A DNA stretch of 64,000 bases from Megasphaera hutchinsoni (GCF_001553405.1 NZ_KQ960952.1:35141-99140); one strand, 5' to 3'; numbered from the stretch's first letter, positions 16,527-25,569 are shown. Notes: generated by a model from the letters alone, not told the origin. A program made the numbers and translations.

Positions 16527-17351
16527 ATGTGGCATATAGGAAAAATCGCAGTAGTTGGGATCTGTATGATGGTGACGATGGCCGGTAGTAGTGCGGCGGC
16601 AACGACATTAAAAATAGGAAGCACAGGCCGTGATGTGGTGATGTTACAACGCCAATTGCGTAAAATGGGGTATAATATCAAGGATGACGGTATGTATTCT
16701 GCGGAAACATCGAAAGCCGTAGCCGACTTTCAGCAGAAACAACATCTTCAGGCTAGTGGTACTGTAGGCAATTGGACGTATTATTTGCTGACGGGAAAGC
16801 GGCATTCATTATTGGCAGAAGAACAGGTTAAAAATGCTACCTTTGTGAGAGAGGAAACACCGCGAACGAAGAAACATAGTGTATCGATAAGGGATTTAGC
16901 AGATCAGCGAAAACTTATGAAACCGCGGCTTATATTAGCTAAATCGTTAAGAGAGGAACATATTTCTAGCCCGCTTAATAGGTTTGGAAAAAAAGTAGTT
17001 GCTTCGGCATATAAATACTTGGGTGTTCCTTATGTATTTGGAGGCAATACGCCTGATGGTTTTGATTGTTCGGGATTTACGCGTTATGTCTTTTCACATA
17101 ATGGGGTACAATTACCACGCATGGCGAATGAACAGTATCAAGTGGGAGAAAAAATCGAAAAAGAAAAATTACTTCCTGGTGATTTAGTTTTCTTTTCTAC
17201 ATATATCGCGGATGATATATCTCATATAGGTATTTATGTCGGCGAACATCAATTTATCAGTGCTACAACGAGTGGCGGGATTCGCGTAGATGATTTAGAA
17301 AGTGAATATTGGTCTACTCGTTATATTGGTGCAAAGCGGATTCGCTTATAA
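16527..17351 (+). CDS. Exported peptidoglycan hydrolase with PG-binding and NlpC/P60 domains
   Basis: 274 residues. A signal peptide spans about residues 1-27 (VVGICMMVTMAGSSAAA). A peptidoglycan-binding type 1 domain follows (about 30-88, KIGSTGRDVVMLQRQLRKMG). After a linker, the C-terminal NlpC/P60 domain (about 152-274) has the catalytic Cys in PDGFDCSGFTRYVF and the His in DDISHIGIYVG, so it should cleave stem peptides (D-Glu-meso-DAP type bonds) of peptidoglycan. The ribosome-binding site is GGAGAGGA. The structured leader upstream suggests control by RNA folding. Neighbours are a glycosyltransferase and alaS. Confidence 0.92.
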   Translation: MWHIGKIAVVGICMMVTMAGSSAAATTLKIGSTGRDVVMLQRQLRKMGYNIKDDGMYSAETSKAVADFQQKQHLQASGTVGNWTYYLLTGKRHSLLAEEQVKNATFVREETPRTKKHSVSIRDLADQRKLMKPRLILAKSLREEHISSPLNRFGKKVVASAYKYLGVPYVFGGNTPDGFDCSGFTRYVFSHNGVQLPRMANEQYQVGEKIEKEKLLPGDLVFFSTYIADDISHIGIYVGEHQFISATTSGGIRVDDLESEYWSTRYIGAKRIRL

Positions 17352-17406
17352 TAAAATAATACATAAGTGTATGTGAGTGAATATAAGATTATAGAGGAGT
17401 GTTAGC

Positions 17407-20016
17407 ATGAAGTACATGACAGGGAATGAAATACGTAAAGCTTATTTAGAATTTTTTAAGGGAAAGGAACATTTGCCATTACATAGCTTTCCTCTAATTC
17501 CCGATAATGATCCCAGTTTATTATTGATTGGTGCTGGTATGGCTCCTTTAAAACCTTATTTTACGGGAAAATTAATACCTCCGTCTTATCGCGTAACGAC
17601 GAGTCAAAAATGTATTCGGACGGGCGATATTGATAATGTAGGACGAACGGCAAGACATCATACTTTTTTTGAAATGTTGGGTAATTTTTCGTTTGGGGAT
17701 TATTTTAAAAAAGAAGCCATTGCTTGGGCATGGGAATTTTTGACTGAAGTATTGCAATTGGATACGGATAAATTATATGTAACGGTCTATCCTGATGACG
17801 AAGAGGCTTATTCTTATTGGCATGATATGATTGGGTTAAGCAAAGATCGTATTTTTAAATGTAAAGATAATTTTTGGGAAATTGGCGAAGGCCCCTGTGG
17901 ACCTGATAGTGAAATTTTTTATGATTTAGGACCCGAACGGGGATGTGGAAAAGATACTTGTACAGTTGGTTGTGATTGTGATCGGTATTTAGAAATTTGG
18001 AATTTGGTGTTTTCTCAATTTAATCGTACGGCTGAAGGTGAATATAAACCATTAGCGAAGAAAAATATTGATACGGGTGCAGGGTTAGAACGCTTGGCAT
18101 CAGTTATTCAAAAGAAAGAATCTAATTTTGAAACCGATTTAATTTTCCCAATCATTGAAAAGGTACGGGATATCTGTCAGGGTAATTATGATGATCCTCA
18201 ACAAAAAATTGCTATGAAGGTTATTGCAGATCATCTTCGTGCTATTACCATGATGATTAGTGATGGTATTTTACCTTCTAATGAAGGGCGAGGGTATGTA
18301 TTACGACGTGTGTTGCGTAGAGCGGTACGTTTTGGACGTTTATTAGGGATTGAACAGTTATTTTTGAGTAGTTTAGTGGATACGGTATTGACTATTATGT
18401 CTGATGGCTATCCTGAATTACGTGAACATGAAGCGTTAATTAAAAAAGTAATTGAAACGGAAGAAAAACAATTTAGTATGACCTTGGTTCAAGGCATGGA
18501 ATTACTCGATTCGTTAATTGCAGAAGCAAGTAAGACCAAAACATTATCAGGAAGTGCGGTTTTCAAGTTATATGATACTTATGGTTTCCCCGTAGAATTA
18601 ACAGAAGAAATGGCTGGAGAAAAGGGCATTTCTATTGATATGGATGGGTTTGCAACAGCGATGAAAGAACAGCAAGACAGAGCGAGAGCCGCTCGTGCGG
18701 ATGTGGTTGCAAAAGTCTTAACGCCAGATACGACGGCGTTGAATTCAGCCGAATTGATCTTTGATGAAACGGCTACGGAAGCACACCTTCTTATGTTGGG
18801 AAAAGATGGACAGGAAGTTGAAGCCGCTCATGATGGTGAAACGGTAACGATTATTTTGGATCGCACGCCATTTCACGCAGAAGGTGGCGGACAGATGGGC
18901 GATACAGGCGTTATTTCTACGGCGTCAGGACGTGCGGTTGTAACCGATACGAAGGTGTTGCCGAATGGTATTTTATATCTTATTGCAACGGTGATGGAAG
19001 GATATTTAAAGACGGATACAATTGTTTCTTTAGCAGTTGATACGGAACGGCATCTTGCCTTGGCACGCAATCATACGGCTACGCATTTATTGCATGCAGC
19101 GTTGCGTCGTGTCTTGGGTAATCATGTTAATCAAGCGGGCTCCTTAGTTACACCGGAACGCTTACGGTTTGATTTTACTCATTTTTCACCGGTTACGACA
19201 GATGAGTTATATGAAGTAGAAACCTTGGTTAATGAAGAAATTTTGAAAAATATACCAGTTACATTAGCTGAAATGAGTCAAGCCGAAGCAAAAGAAAAAG
19301 GTGCGATGGCTTTATTTGGTGAAAAGTATGGAGATGTCGTTCGAGTGGTTTCCATTGGTGATTTTAGTTGTGAATTATGTGGTGGTTCTCACGTGCATTC
19401 TACGGGGATTATTGGTCCCTTTCGCATTGTGAGTGAAGCTGGAACGGGTACAGGTGTACGACGGATTGAAGCTATTACAGGCAAGGCCGCTTTAGAAAAG
19501 GCACGGCAAGATGCTATATGTTTGCAAGAAGTGGCACATATATTAAAAACACAATCAGATGGAGTCGTACAACGTGTACAGCAGCTGACAGCAGAATTAA
19601 AAGACAAAGAACATGAGTTGCAGCAATTGAAAAAGGATGCGGCTTTATCGGATATGGAATCATTGTTGGCACAACAGGAACAGTGTGGCGATGTATCTAT
19701 ATTAGTGGCAGAGGTGCATTGTGATTCTATGGATAGTTTGCGTGAATTAGCTGATGCGTTAATGGACAAGCAGCATCAAGGTGTTATTCTTTTAGGTATG
19801 GTTCACGGAGATAAAGTTAATTTTGTATGCAAGGTTGCTAAGAATGATACAAAACGTGGTTTGCATGCAGGTAATATTATTAAAGTGGCAGCACAGAAAG
19901 CCGGTGGTAATGGTGGCGGGCGTCCTGATATGGCGCAAGCTGGGGGTAAAAATACCGATAATATCGCAGTGGCACTGGCTGCAGGTAAAGAAACAATATA
20001 TCATATACTGAAATAA
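17407..20016 (+). CDS. alaS: Alanyl-tRNA synthetase
   Basis: 869 residues, full length. The class II catalytic core is at the N-terminus (GNEIRKAYLEFF start, TFFEMLGNFSFGDYF, then TGAGLERLASV). The editing domain has the zinc-site motifs HTATHLLHAALR and CELCGGSHV. The C-terminal C-Ala domain ends with GGGRPDMAQAGGK. The ATG follows GAGGAGTGTTAGC. The 55-base gap before it is too short for a T-box leader and none is visible. ireB and ruvX follow closely, the usual Firmicute alaS-ireB-ruvX order. Confidence 0.98.
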   Translation: MKYMTGNEIRKAYLEFFKGKEHLPLHSFPLIPDNDPSLLLIGAGMAPLKPYFTGKLIPPSYRVTTSQKCIRTGDIDNVGRTARHHTFFEMLGNFSFGDYFKKEAIAWAWEFLTEVLQLDTDKLYVTVYPDDEEAYSYWHDMIGLSKDRIFKCKDNFWEIGEGPCGPDSEIFYDLGPERGCGKDTCTVGCDCDRYLEIWNLVFSQFNRTAEGEYKPLAKKNIDTGAGLERLASVIQKKESNFETDLIFPIIEKVRDICQGNYDDPQQKIAMKVIADHLRAITMMISDGILPSNEGRGYVLRRVLRRAVRFGRLLGIEQLFLSSLVDTVLTIMSDGYPELREHEALIKKVIETEEKQFSMTLVQGMELLDSLIAEASKTKTLSGSAVFKLYDTYGFPVELTEEMAGEKGISIDMDGFATAMKEQQDRARAARADVVAKVLTPDTTALNSAELIFDETATEAHLLMLGKDGQEVEAAHDGETVTIILDRTPFHAEGGGQMGDTGVISTASGRAVVTDTKVLPNGILYLIATVMEGYLKTDTIVSLAVDTERHLALARNHTATHLLHAALRRVLGNHVNQAGSLVTPERLRFDFTHFSPVTTDELYEVETLVNEEILKNIPVTLAEMSQAEAKEKGAMALFGEKYGDVVRVVSIGDFSCELCGGSHVHSTGIIGPFRIVSEAGTGTGVRRIEAITGKAALEKARQDAICLQEVAHILKTQSDGVVQRVQQLTAELKDKEHELQQLKKDAALSDMESLLAQQEQCGDVSILVAEVHCDSMDSLRELADALMDKQHQGVILLGMVHGDKVNFVCKVAKNDTKRGLHAGNIIKVAAQKAGGNGGGRPDMAQAGGKNTDNIAVALAAGKETIYHILK

Positions 20017-20040
20017 TTCAGTATGAAAGGACGTGAGTGT

Positions 20041-20301
20041 ATGGCAGTAAAAGATGAAACGATGATTGTACGGAATCGAAATGAAGAACAAAACGTGGCA
20101 TCGATGATTCTGGAAGATGTATATCATGCATTAGTGGAAAAAGGATATAATCCAGTGGATCAAATTGCAGGATATCTCCTTTCAGGCGATCCCGCCTATA
20201 TTACCAGCCATAATAATGCACGAAGTAACATTCGTCGATTAAATCGTGATGAGCTATTAGAAGAATTAATTCAATCTTATATACAACAGAAAGGGCTATA
20301 A
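20041..20301 (+). CDS. ireB: IreB family regulatory phosphoprotein (UPF0297)
   Basis: 86 residues from ATG 20041, chosen over an in-frame ATG at 20023 because AAAGGACG lies between them. The family pattern is clear: [20 protein letters not shown], then [17 protein letters not shown] and a C-terminal helix. In Enterococcus the homologue is a substrate of the Ser/Thr kinase IreK; the cellular role is still poorly defined. A Thr near residue 7 (DETMIV) lies in the N-terminal segment where phosphorylation occurs in the family; that it is phosphorylated here is inference. It sits between alaS and ruvX. Confidence 0.93.
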   Translation: MAVKDETMIVRNRNEEQNVASMILEDVYHALVEKGYNPVDQIAGYLLSGDPAYITSHNNARSNIRRLNRDELLEELIQSYIQQKGL

Positions 20302-20304
20302 TGC

Positions 20305-20718
20305 ATGAGAATTATAGGATTGGATATTGGGTCTAAAACGATTGGGGTAGCTTGTAGTGATGCATTGCAGATTACGGCACAAGGTGTGTATACGATTAAG
20401 CGAAAAAATGAAAAAGAAGATTGGTTAGCATTACAAGCCGTAGCAACAGAACGACAAGTTACACGTATCGTTGTCGGACGACCACGTCATATGAATGGAA
20501 CGGATGGTGACAATGTTAAGGCTATTGAAGTATTTGTCCGTTATTTGCAAAAAAAAATGCCCCAAATGGAGTTTGTGTATTGGGATGAACGCTTGACTAC
20601 CATTATGGCTGAACAGGTACTTATGGAAGGTGGCGTTCGTCGTGAAAAGCGGAAACAATTTTTGGATACGATGGCAGCTGTTCTTATTTTACAAAATTAT
20701 TTAGATGCACAAAAATAG
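20305..20718 (+). CDS. ruvX: Putative Holliday junction resolvase YqgF/RuvX
   Basis: 137 residues, the usual length. An RNase H-like fold with the first acidic motif IGLDIGSKTIGVA, then the VVGRPRHMNGTDG block and WDERLTTIMAEQVL near the C-terminus. Family members act in pre-16S rRNA 5' end processing or as Holliday junction nucleases. The ATG lies 3 bases after the ireB stop codon, so the two genes are probably translationally coupled. Confidence 0.95.
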   Translation: MRIIGLDIGSKTIGVACSDALQITAQGVYTIKRKNEKEDWLALQAVATERQVTRIVVGRPRHMNGTDGDNVKAIEVFVRYLQKKMPQMEFVYWDERLTTIMAEQVLMEGGVRREKRKQFLDTMAAVLILQNYLDAQK

Positions 20719-20821
20719 ATTCATAAGTTCTCTTTTAGCAGATGAAATGTAAAAAATAATTTTTTATAAAATTATTATTGCATATTGATAAAATAACGAT
20801 TAAAATAAATATACTAATAAG

Positions 20822-20863
20822 AAAGGAGCATAACGAGAATGACTCGTTATACTAGTATAGATG
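20822..20863 (+). promoter_or_regulatory. Ribosome-binding site separated from its start codon by a hairpin
   Basis: AAAGGAG at 20822-20828 is followed by a perfect 8-bp hairpin, ATAACGAG (20830-20837) AATGA CTCGTTAT (20843-20850), then ACTAGTATAG and the ATG at 20861. Linear spacing from AAAGGAG to this ATG is about 32 bases, too long, but folding the 21-base hairpin reduces it to about 11. An ATG inside the loop (20839) has normal spacing and opens a 13-codon frame, 20839-20880, that overlaps the gene start. Either a structure-bridged initiation site or a leader peptide that controls the gene. Confidence 0.55.
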
Positions 20864-21178
20864 GAACATACTGTAGATAAGTCAAACGAGGTAATAGAAG
20901 TAGAATTGGTTACCATGGTTGGCGAAGATGGATCAGAAGTTTATTGTCTTGAAAAAGAACATTTTACATATGCAGGTAAAGAGTTTGCGATGTTAGTACC
21001 CGTTGCAGATGATAGTGATGATTTTTCTGTAGATAAAGATATTTTAGCAGCCGAAGAAGAAGAAGGTATTATAGCTCGAGTCGAAGAGGAAGATGGTAAG
21101 ACTATTTTTGTATCACCAACGGACGAAGAGTTTGATGGTGTCCTTCAAGTTATACAAGAACTTGAAACAGTAGACTAA
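20861..21178 (+). CDS. DUF1292 family acidic protein (YrzB-like)
   Basis: 105 residues, very acidic. The family pattern is present: VELVTMVGEDGSEVYC, FTYAGKEFAMLVPV and the final DEEFDGVLQVIQELE. DUF1292 genes regularly follow ireB and ruvX in Firmicutes, as here; the function is unknown. The initiation region is unusual, with a hairpin between ribosome-binding site and ATG. Translation may instead be coupled to a 13-codon leader frame starting at 20839 in another phase. A terminator follows at 21231. Confidence 0.88.
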   Translation: MEHTVDKSNEVIEVELVTMVGEDGSEVYCLEKEHFTYAGKEFAMLVPVADDSDDFSVDKDILAAEEEEGIIARVEEEDGKTIFVSPTDEEFDGVLQVIQELETVD

Positions 21179-21230
21179 ATATATTGTCTGTGTCCAATGA
21201 TGATATGTTTAATTTACTGAATATATATCT

Positions 21231-21259
21231 GCCGGCACGATGGGGTGTCGGCTTTTTTT
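21231..21259 (+). terminator. Terminator after the DUF1292 gene
   Basis: GCCGGCAC and GTGTCGGC (one G-T pair) form an 8-bp stem with a 6-base loop followed by seven T residues. Confidence 0.85.
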
Positions 21260-21290
21260 GCGATTAGTACATGAAGACATGGAGGAGTAA

Positions 21291-22205
21291 ATGATGTCAG
21301 AATTGCCGAGTATTCAACAATTAAAGAATTTTATTACCTATGGAAAATATCAGAATTTTACGTCTGCTGCCCGTGCTGCTAATATTACGCAATCGGCATT
21401 TAGTTTTCAGATGAAGCGCTTAGAAGAATTAGTAGGAATACAGCTTATTGAACGCTCTAATCGGGGCAGTCATTTAACAAAAGATGGAGAACTATTTTAT
21501 GAACGAATTTCACCTTTGGTGAGTGAATTAGAAACTTGTTTGTGTGATATACGGGCATTAAGTGGAGATATTGAGACACTTTCGGTAGGGACGATGCTTT
21601 CCCTTGGCGATGTGCAAATGAATCGACATTTGGCGTATTTTCAAAAGCATCATCATAGTGCCGCGTTGCGTGTATATAATATGGAAGCACGGGAAATGTT
21701 ACAGTGGTTGAGTGAAGACAAATTGGATATTATTTCCTTATTTGAATTACCTCCATTAGATATTAGTGCATATGAAAAGGCTTTTTTTTGCAATGAAGAT
21801 TTAGTGTATTACGCACCTCATTTAGATGGATTGGAAGAACCGATTACGGCAGATACAATTGCATCTAATCCGTTGGCACAATATTCGCCACAGTATGTGA
21901 TGCATGATTATATTGATCACTATTTTTCTGTATATAGTAGTGTGCGTCCAAAAACACAAGCGTGGTTTTCAACGCCCTATGCGATTATGAATTATTGTCA
22001 GCAAAATCGAATGGGCTCGCTTTTACCAAAACGATTTTTACATGCTATGGGCGTAGAACGGGGATATTATGATTTAATTCCGCCGATTACATTGCCCTGT
22101 TATTTGTTGTACAAAAAGACGAATCCTAATTATAACGCCATTCAACTTTTTGTTTCTTACATTCAAGAAACGTATCATGTATATGATGCGCATGATAAAC
22201 AATAG
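21291..22205 (+). CDS. LysR family transcriptional regulator
   Basis: 304 residues. The N-terminal winged helix-turn-helix of LysR regulators is clear (IQQLKNFITYGKYQNFTSAA, then ITQSAFSFQMKRLEELVG and LIERSNRGSHLT). A substrate-binding-like effector domain follows (about 95-300). GGAGGAG precedes two adjacent ATG codons (21291 and 21294). An MFS transporter gene starts 111 bases downstream on the same strand and is a plausible target, although LysR genes are more often divergent from their targets. The effector is unknown. Confidence 0.9.
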   Translation: MMSELPSIQQLKNFITYGKYQNFTSAARAANITQSAFSFQMKRLEELVGIQLIERSNRGSHLTKDGELFYERISPLVSELETCLCDIRALSGDIETLSVGTMLSLGDVQMNRHLAYFQKHHHSAALRVYNMEAREMLQWLSEDKLDIISLFELPPLDISAYEKAFFCNEDLVYYAPHLDGLEEPITADTIASNPLAQYSPQYVMHDYIDHYFSVYSSVRPKTQAWFSTPYAIMNYCQQNRMGSLLPKRFLHAMGVERGYYDLIPPITLPCYLLYKKTNPNYNAIQLFVSYIQETYHVYDAHDKQ

Positions 22206-22316
22206 ACATATATTATCACATTTTCTTATGAATGATATCATATATTTTTTGTTATACAAAGCGGAATATTAGGTATACAATCAATGGTATCAAATAAAAG
22301 GAGATGTAAGTAAGTT

Positions 22317-23504
22317 ATGTCTGAAGAATCACTTTGGAATAAAGATTTTCTCTTAGATACGGGGATTAACTTTATTGTCTTTTTAATTTATTATTTATTG
22401 ATGGTTATTATTGCCGTGGTGGCAAAGGATCAACTTCATGCTAGTTTGGGACAAGCTGGATTAGCATCGGGAATTTTTATCGTTGGTACCTTATTAGCAC
22501 GTTTACAAATTGGGAAAGCGATAGAATTATATGGAAGAAAACGAACTCTTTATGGCGGCACGATATTTTATTTTATCACCATGTTATTATATTTTTATAT
22601 GCCGTCATTAAGCATTATGTTATTAGTACGTTTTTTAAACGGGTTGGCTTATGGAATGGTATCGACGGCGACTAATACGATTGTTGCACAGTGTATTCCT
22701 GCATCGAAACGAGGACAAGGTATTAATTATTATGGGTTAAGTACGAGCTTAGCTGCAGCTATTGGCCCCTTTTTAGGTATGTTGTTAATGCAGATTACTA
22801 ATTTCCGTTTTATTGTAGGTTTCTGTTGTGTGTTATTGGTTCTATGTATGATTGGGAACTTGTTCTTACGGGTAGAAGAGATAGACTTGACTGATGAAGA
22901 ACGGGAAAGAATGAAGAAAGTTTCTTTAGAAAATTATGTCGAACCAAAAGTATTGTTAATTTCTTTTGTGGGCTTTTTAATGGGTTTCGCTTATTCGAGC
23001 GTGGTTGCTTTTTTAGCAGCCTATGCAAGAGAAATTAACTTAGTTGCAGCAGGTACTTTTTTCTTTGTCGTATATGCCGTAGTCATTACGATTACTCGTC
23101 CATTGAGCGGCGTTATTTTTGATAGTAAAGGGGAAAATTATGTTTTATATCCCTGTTATGTATGTCTTGCTGTGGGATTGTTAATTTTGGCGAAAACGAC
23201 TATGTCTTGGCAATTACTGTTAGCGGGTGTATTTATTGGACTAGGTTATGGTACATTTATGTCTAATGGTCAGGCTGTATGTATTAAAATTACGGAACCT
23301 CATCGTGTTAGTGTCGCCTTATCAACTTATTTTGTTACATTGGATTTAGGCATTGGCGTAGGTCCGTATGTATTGGGATCTTTGCATGGTATATTGACAT
23401 TACCGCAATTATATATGGTAGCAGCAGTTGTAGCGGTAGTTTGTCTAGTTATTTATTACCTTGGGTATGGGAGAAAAGTAAGTAAACAAGCTAACTTGTA
23501 TTAA
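22317..23504 (+). CDS. Major facilitator superfamily transporter
   Basis: 395 residues with about 12 hydrophobic segments in two groups of six, split by a charged cytoplasmic loop (EEIDLTDEERERMKK near residue 190). The MFS motif A region reads GKAIELYGRKRTLYGG, and the motif C-like segment GINYYGLSTSLAAAIGPFLG marks drug/metabolite exporters of the 12-TM group. The substrate cannot be told. The gap to the LysR gene contains two TATACAA elements (22253-22259 and 22273-22279) that might be part of a regulator site. A strong terminator follows. Confidence 0.88.
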   Translation: MSEESLWNKDFLLDTGINFIVFLIYYLLMVIIAVVAKDQLHASLGQAGLASGIFIVGTLLARLQIGKAIELYGRKRTLYGGTIFYFITMLLYFYMPSLSIMLLVRFLNGLAYGMVSTATNTIVAQCIPASKRGQGINYYGLSTSLAAAIGPFLGMLLMQITNFRFIVGFCCVLLVLCMIGNLFLRVEEIDLTDEERERMKKVSLENYVEPKVLLISFVGFLMGFAYSSVVAFLAAYAREINLVAAGTFFFVVYAVVITITRPLSGVIFDSKGENYVLYPCYVCLAVGLLILAKTTMSWQLLLAGVFIGLGYGTFMSNGQAVCIKITEPHRVSVALSTYFVTLDLGIGVGPYVLGSLHGILTLPQLYMVAAVVAVVCLVIYYLGYGRKVSKQANLY

Positions 23505-23536
23505 TTTATGAATTAATTAAATAGGATGGAATAAGG

Positions 23537-23587
23537 AAAAGAACAGGCAAACGTTGAAGAAAAAGAATGACGTTTGTCTGTTCTTTT
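23537..23587. terminator. Bidirectional terminator between convergent genes
   Basis: AAAAGAACAGGCAAACGT (23537-23554) pairs with ACGTTTGTCTGTTCTTTT (23570-23587) with one G-T pair around a 15-base loop. It lies between the MFS gene (plus) and the SHOCT gene (minus) and serves both. Confidence 0.85.
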
Positions 23588-23607
23588 GGTATTGGGCATA
23601 GTTGTTA

Positions 23608-24201
23608 TTAGAGATGATCTACTATTTTTTTTGCCTTATCTTTGTATTCTTCTTCGGTGAGGATGTCATGGTCTTTTAATATTTTTAAATAACTCAGTAG
23701 TACAGCCGGATCGACATCGCATGTAGCGGTAGAAGGATCACCGCTAGTAGCCTCGCCTATGCTCTTTGGGCGTATGTCGGATGTACGCTCATTTATAGGA
23801 ACGACTTCGCCGGAGGTATCGGATTCAGTAAAAGACTTCAGATATTCGTTATAAAATTTTTTATACGTTTTTGTATCGCATTCAGCAATAAATTTTTCTT
23901 GTGTTTTTAATTGCACGGCAATGGTAATATATTTTTTATGTCCACCCAATAAAAGCCCTGCTAATAATCCGGCTGGACCGAACGCCAGCTCCCCTAAAGT
24001 TCCCCAGCCGGCTTTAGCAAAGATTTTGTTTTTGTTTTCTTCGGTAATTTTTTCCAGTAAGGCAATATTGTTTTTTAAGTTGTACGTATTTGTTTTTAGT
24101 GTAAAAGTACCACGCGGAGCCGAGAGTTCAAATGCTCCGAATATAGATAGCAGTGCGGTGGTATTGGGCAAATCACCATGTAGAATTTTAAAATGTGCCA
24201 T
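23608..24201 (-). CDS. SHOCT domain protein of unknown function
   Basis: 197 residues. The last 33 residues (VLLSYLKILKDHDILTEEEY and on) are a SHOCT domain, a short helical oligomerisation module. The N-terminal part has a beta-rich region with a Gly/Leu-rich hydrophobic stretch at about residues 75-95 (LAFGPAGLLAGLLLGG), as in PH-like plus SHOCT stress proteins. The middle is a low-complexity, Ser/Thr/Asp-rich linker. The start is placed at the ATG ending at 24201, with GAAGGTG eight bases before it; an upstream in-frame start at 24237 lacks a site. It is a lone minus-strand gene between plus-strand blocks, so it may be an acquired accessory gene. Confidence 0.65.
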   Translation of the reverse strand: MAHFKILHGDLPNTTALLSIFGAFELSAPRGTFTLKTNTYNLKNNIALLEKITEENKNKIFAKAGWGTLGELAFGPAGLLAGLLLGGHKKYITIAVQLKTQEKFIAECDTKTYKKFYNEYLKSFTESDTSGEVVPINERTSDIRPKSIGEATSGDPSTATCDVDPAVLLSYLKILKDHDILTEEEYKDKAKKIVDHL

Positions 24202-24237
24202 TGATAGGACACCTTCTTTCTTATAGTTATTAATCAA

Positions 24238-25001
24238 TAAAGCAGTTGATAATATTAATTATTCTTATAATTTGATGATATATTTATTGTAGCATGATAA
24301 GGGAAGAAGAGACATGATTTTTTACGAGCTTGGTTATCCTTTGTTATGATATGGGAAGAAGAATGTTAGGTAAGTAATGGATACAGCGGAGCCAATATAG
24401 CAAGTAATTAAAAAGACAGGCTTATCTTAGCTGTTATCGTGCACTTGTCTGGAGGATTGGGATATGTAAAAGAAAGGTGTATTAACGGTCGTACAGAGAT
24501 GTAATCTAGTGCAAAAACGAGTATAACAATGTTATATTCGTTTTTGCAATTGAACAACGATAGCAGGCGATATTATTTTTGTTAAGTTTGCAAGTATGCA
24601 TGTGCCAATAGATATGTATTGTTTTAGAATAGATCGCTAGGTGTAAGCTTTGAAAAAATATAAGGGCTAAACGATAGTGCAATATATGTTATATGGGTAA
24701 TCTTCATGAATTGTGGTGCAAGGGGGAGATAATTATAATAATATACAAGTGATGTAGGTTTTGGGGATTACTTTTTTGATAACTATAGTGTACAAAATAT
24801 AGCCGTTTATACGAAAATATAAAAATACTGAATGGTGTGATAGCATAATATATTTATGTCAATAATTAAAAGGGGATAATTGATAGATAGATTTTTTATT
24901 ATTATAAAAAGAGATAAAAGGATTTTGCATAGACGTATCGAATACTATAAATAAGCAATGAAAATCGATTGTTGATTTTCAAGGAAAGGAAGGGATGACT
25001 T
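24238..25001. other. Long AT-rich intergenic region before hpf
   Basis: No protein gene is visible in about 760 bases. It contains a possible small RNA (24340-24547) ending in a strong hairpin, several long A/T runs, and at its right end a hairpin (TGAAAATC-GATTGTT-GATTTTCA, 24959-24981) directly before the hpf ribosome-binding site AAGGAAAGGAAGG. A weak promoter for hpf may be TTGCAT (24925-24930) with TATAAA (24946-24951). Confidence 0.5.
24340..24547 (+). ncRNA. Candidate small RNA with terminator hairpin
   Basis: A TATGAT at about 24345 with TTTACG 18 bases upstream could start a transcript of about 190 bases that ends at a strong hairpin (GCAAAAACGA-g-TATAAC, loop, GTTATA-t-TCGTTTTTGC; 24511-24547). 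No open frame fits. Internal complementarity exists (AGACAG near 24411 with TTGTCT near 24445). The size matches 6S RNA, but I could not recognise the 6S consensus or its central bubble, so the identity is open. The hairpin could equally end a minus-strand transcript. Confidence 0.25.
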
Positions 25002-25526
25002 ATGGCAATGATCGTTCGTGGTAAAAATTTGGAGATTACACCAGCTTTGAAAGAGTATGTATTAAAAAATGAGAAAAAATTATTGAAATACTTTGACAAT
25101 GAAGTGCAATCTCAAACGATGTTGTCTATCGAAAAAGAACGCAAGATTGCAGAAATTACACTGCGTATTGATGGCGTTGTGTTACGTAGTATTGAAGCTA
25201 ATGAAGATATGTATGCTTCGATTGACTTGGCATATGACAAATTGGTTCGGCAAATCCATAAATATAAAACTCGGTTGGCACGACGGATGAAAGAAAGCGT
25301 TTTTCATGCTTCCTTAATTGAAGGTAAGGTAGAACCGGAAGAAAAATTTGAAATAGCACGGGTTAAAAAATTTGCGGCACGCCCGATGGATACGGAAGAA
25401 GCCATTTTACAAATGAACTTAGTAGGACATGATTTCTTTGTATTCTTAAATGCTGAAACGGATAAAATTAATGTTGTGTATAAACGAAAACATGGAAAGT
25501 ATGGACTTATTGAACCAGAATTTTAA
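25002..25526 (+). CDS. hpf: Ribosome hibernation promoting factor, long form
   Basis: 174 residues, the long HPF form that dimerises 70S ribosomes into inactive 100S particles. The N-terminal S30AE/YfiA domain (about 1-98) starts MAMIVRGKNLEITPALKEYV. After a short linker the C-terminal dimerisation domain (about 118-174) has KFAARPMDTEEAILQMNLVG and VVYKRKHGKYGLIEP. AGGAAAGGAAGG precedes the ATG, and a hairpin lies just upstream of that site. It is followed by a long perfect hairpin. Confidence 0.96.
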   Translation: MAMIVRGKNLEITPALKEYVLKNEKKLLKYFDNEVQSQTMLSIEKERKIAEITLRIDGVVLRSIEANEDMYASIDLAYDKLVRQIHKYKTRLARRMKESVFHASLIEGKVEPEEKFEIARVKKFAARPMDTEEAILQMNLVGHDFFVFLNAETDKINVVYKRKHGKYGLIEPEF

Positions 25527-25528
25527 GG

Positions 25529-25569
25529 GTATAGAAACAGGACTGCCAGTGGTAGTCCTGTTTCTATAC
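25529..25569 (+). terminator. Long hairpin after hpf, lacking a T tract
   Basis: GTATAGAAACAGGACT and AGTCCTGTTTCTATAC form a perfect 16-bp stem around a 9-base loop, starting two bases after the hpf stop. TCCCC follows and not a T run, so intrinsic termination is doubtful; mRNA 3' end stabilisation is another reading. Confidence 0.5.

Noticed and set aside
17352-17406. Possible T-box leader before alaS
   Set aside because: Only 55 bases, with no T-box sequence and no terminator hairpin.
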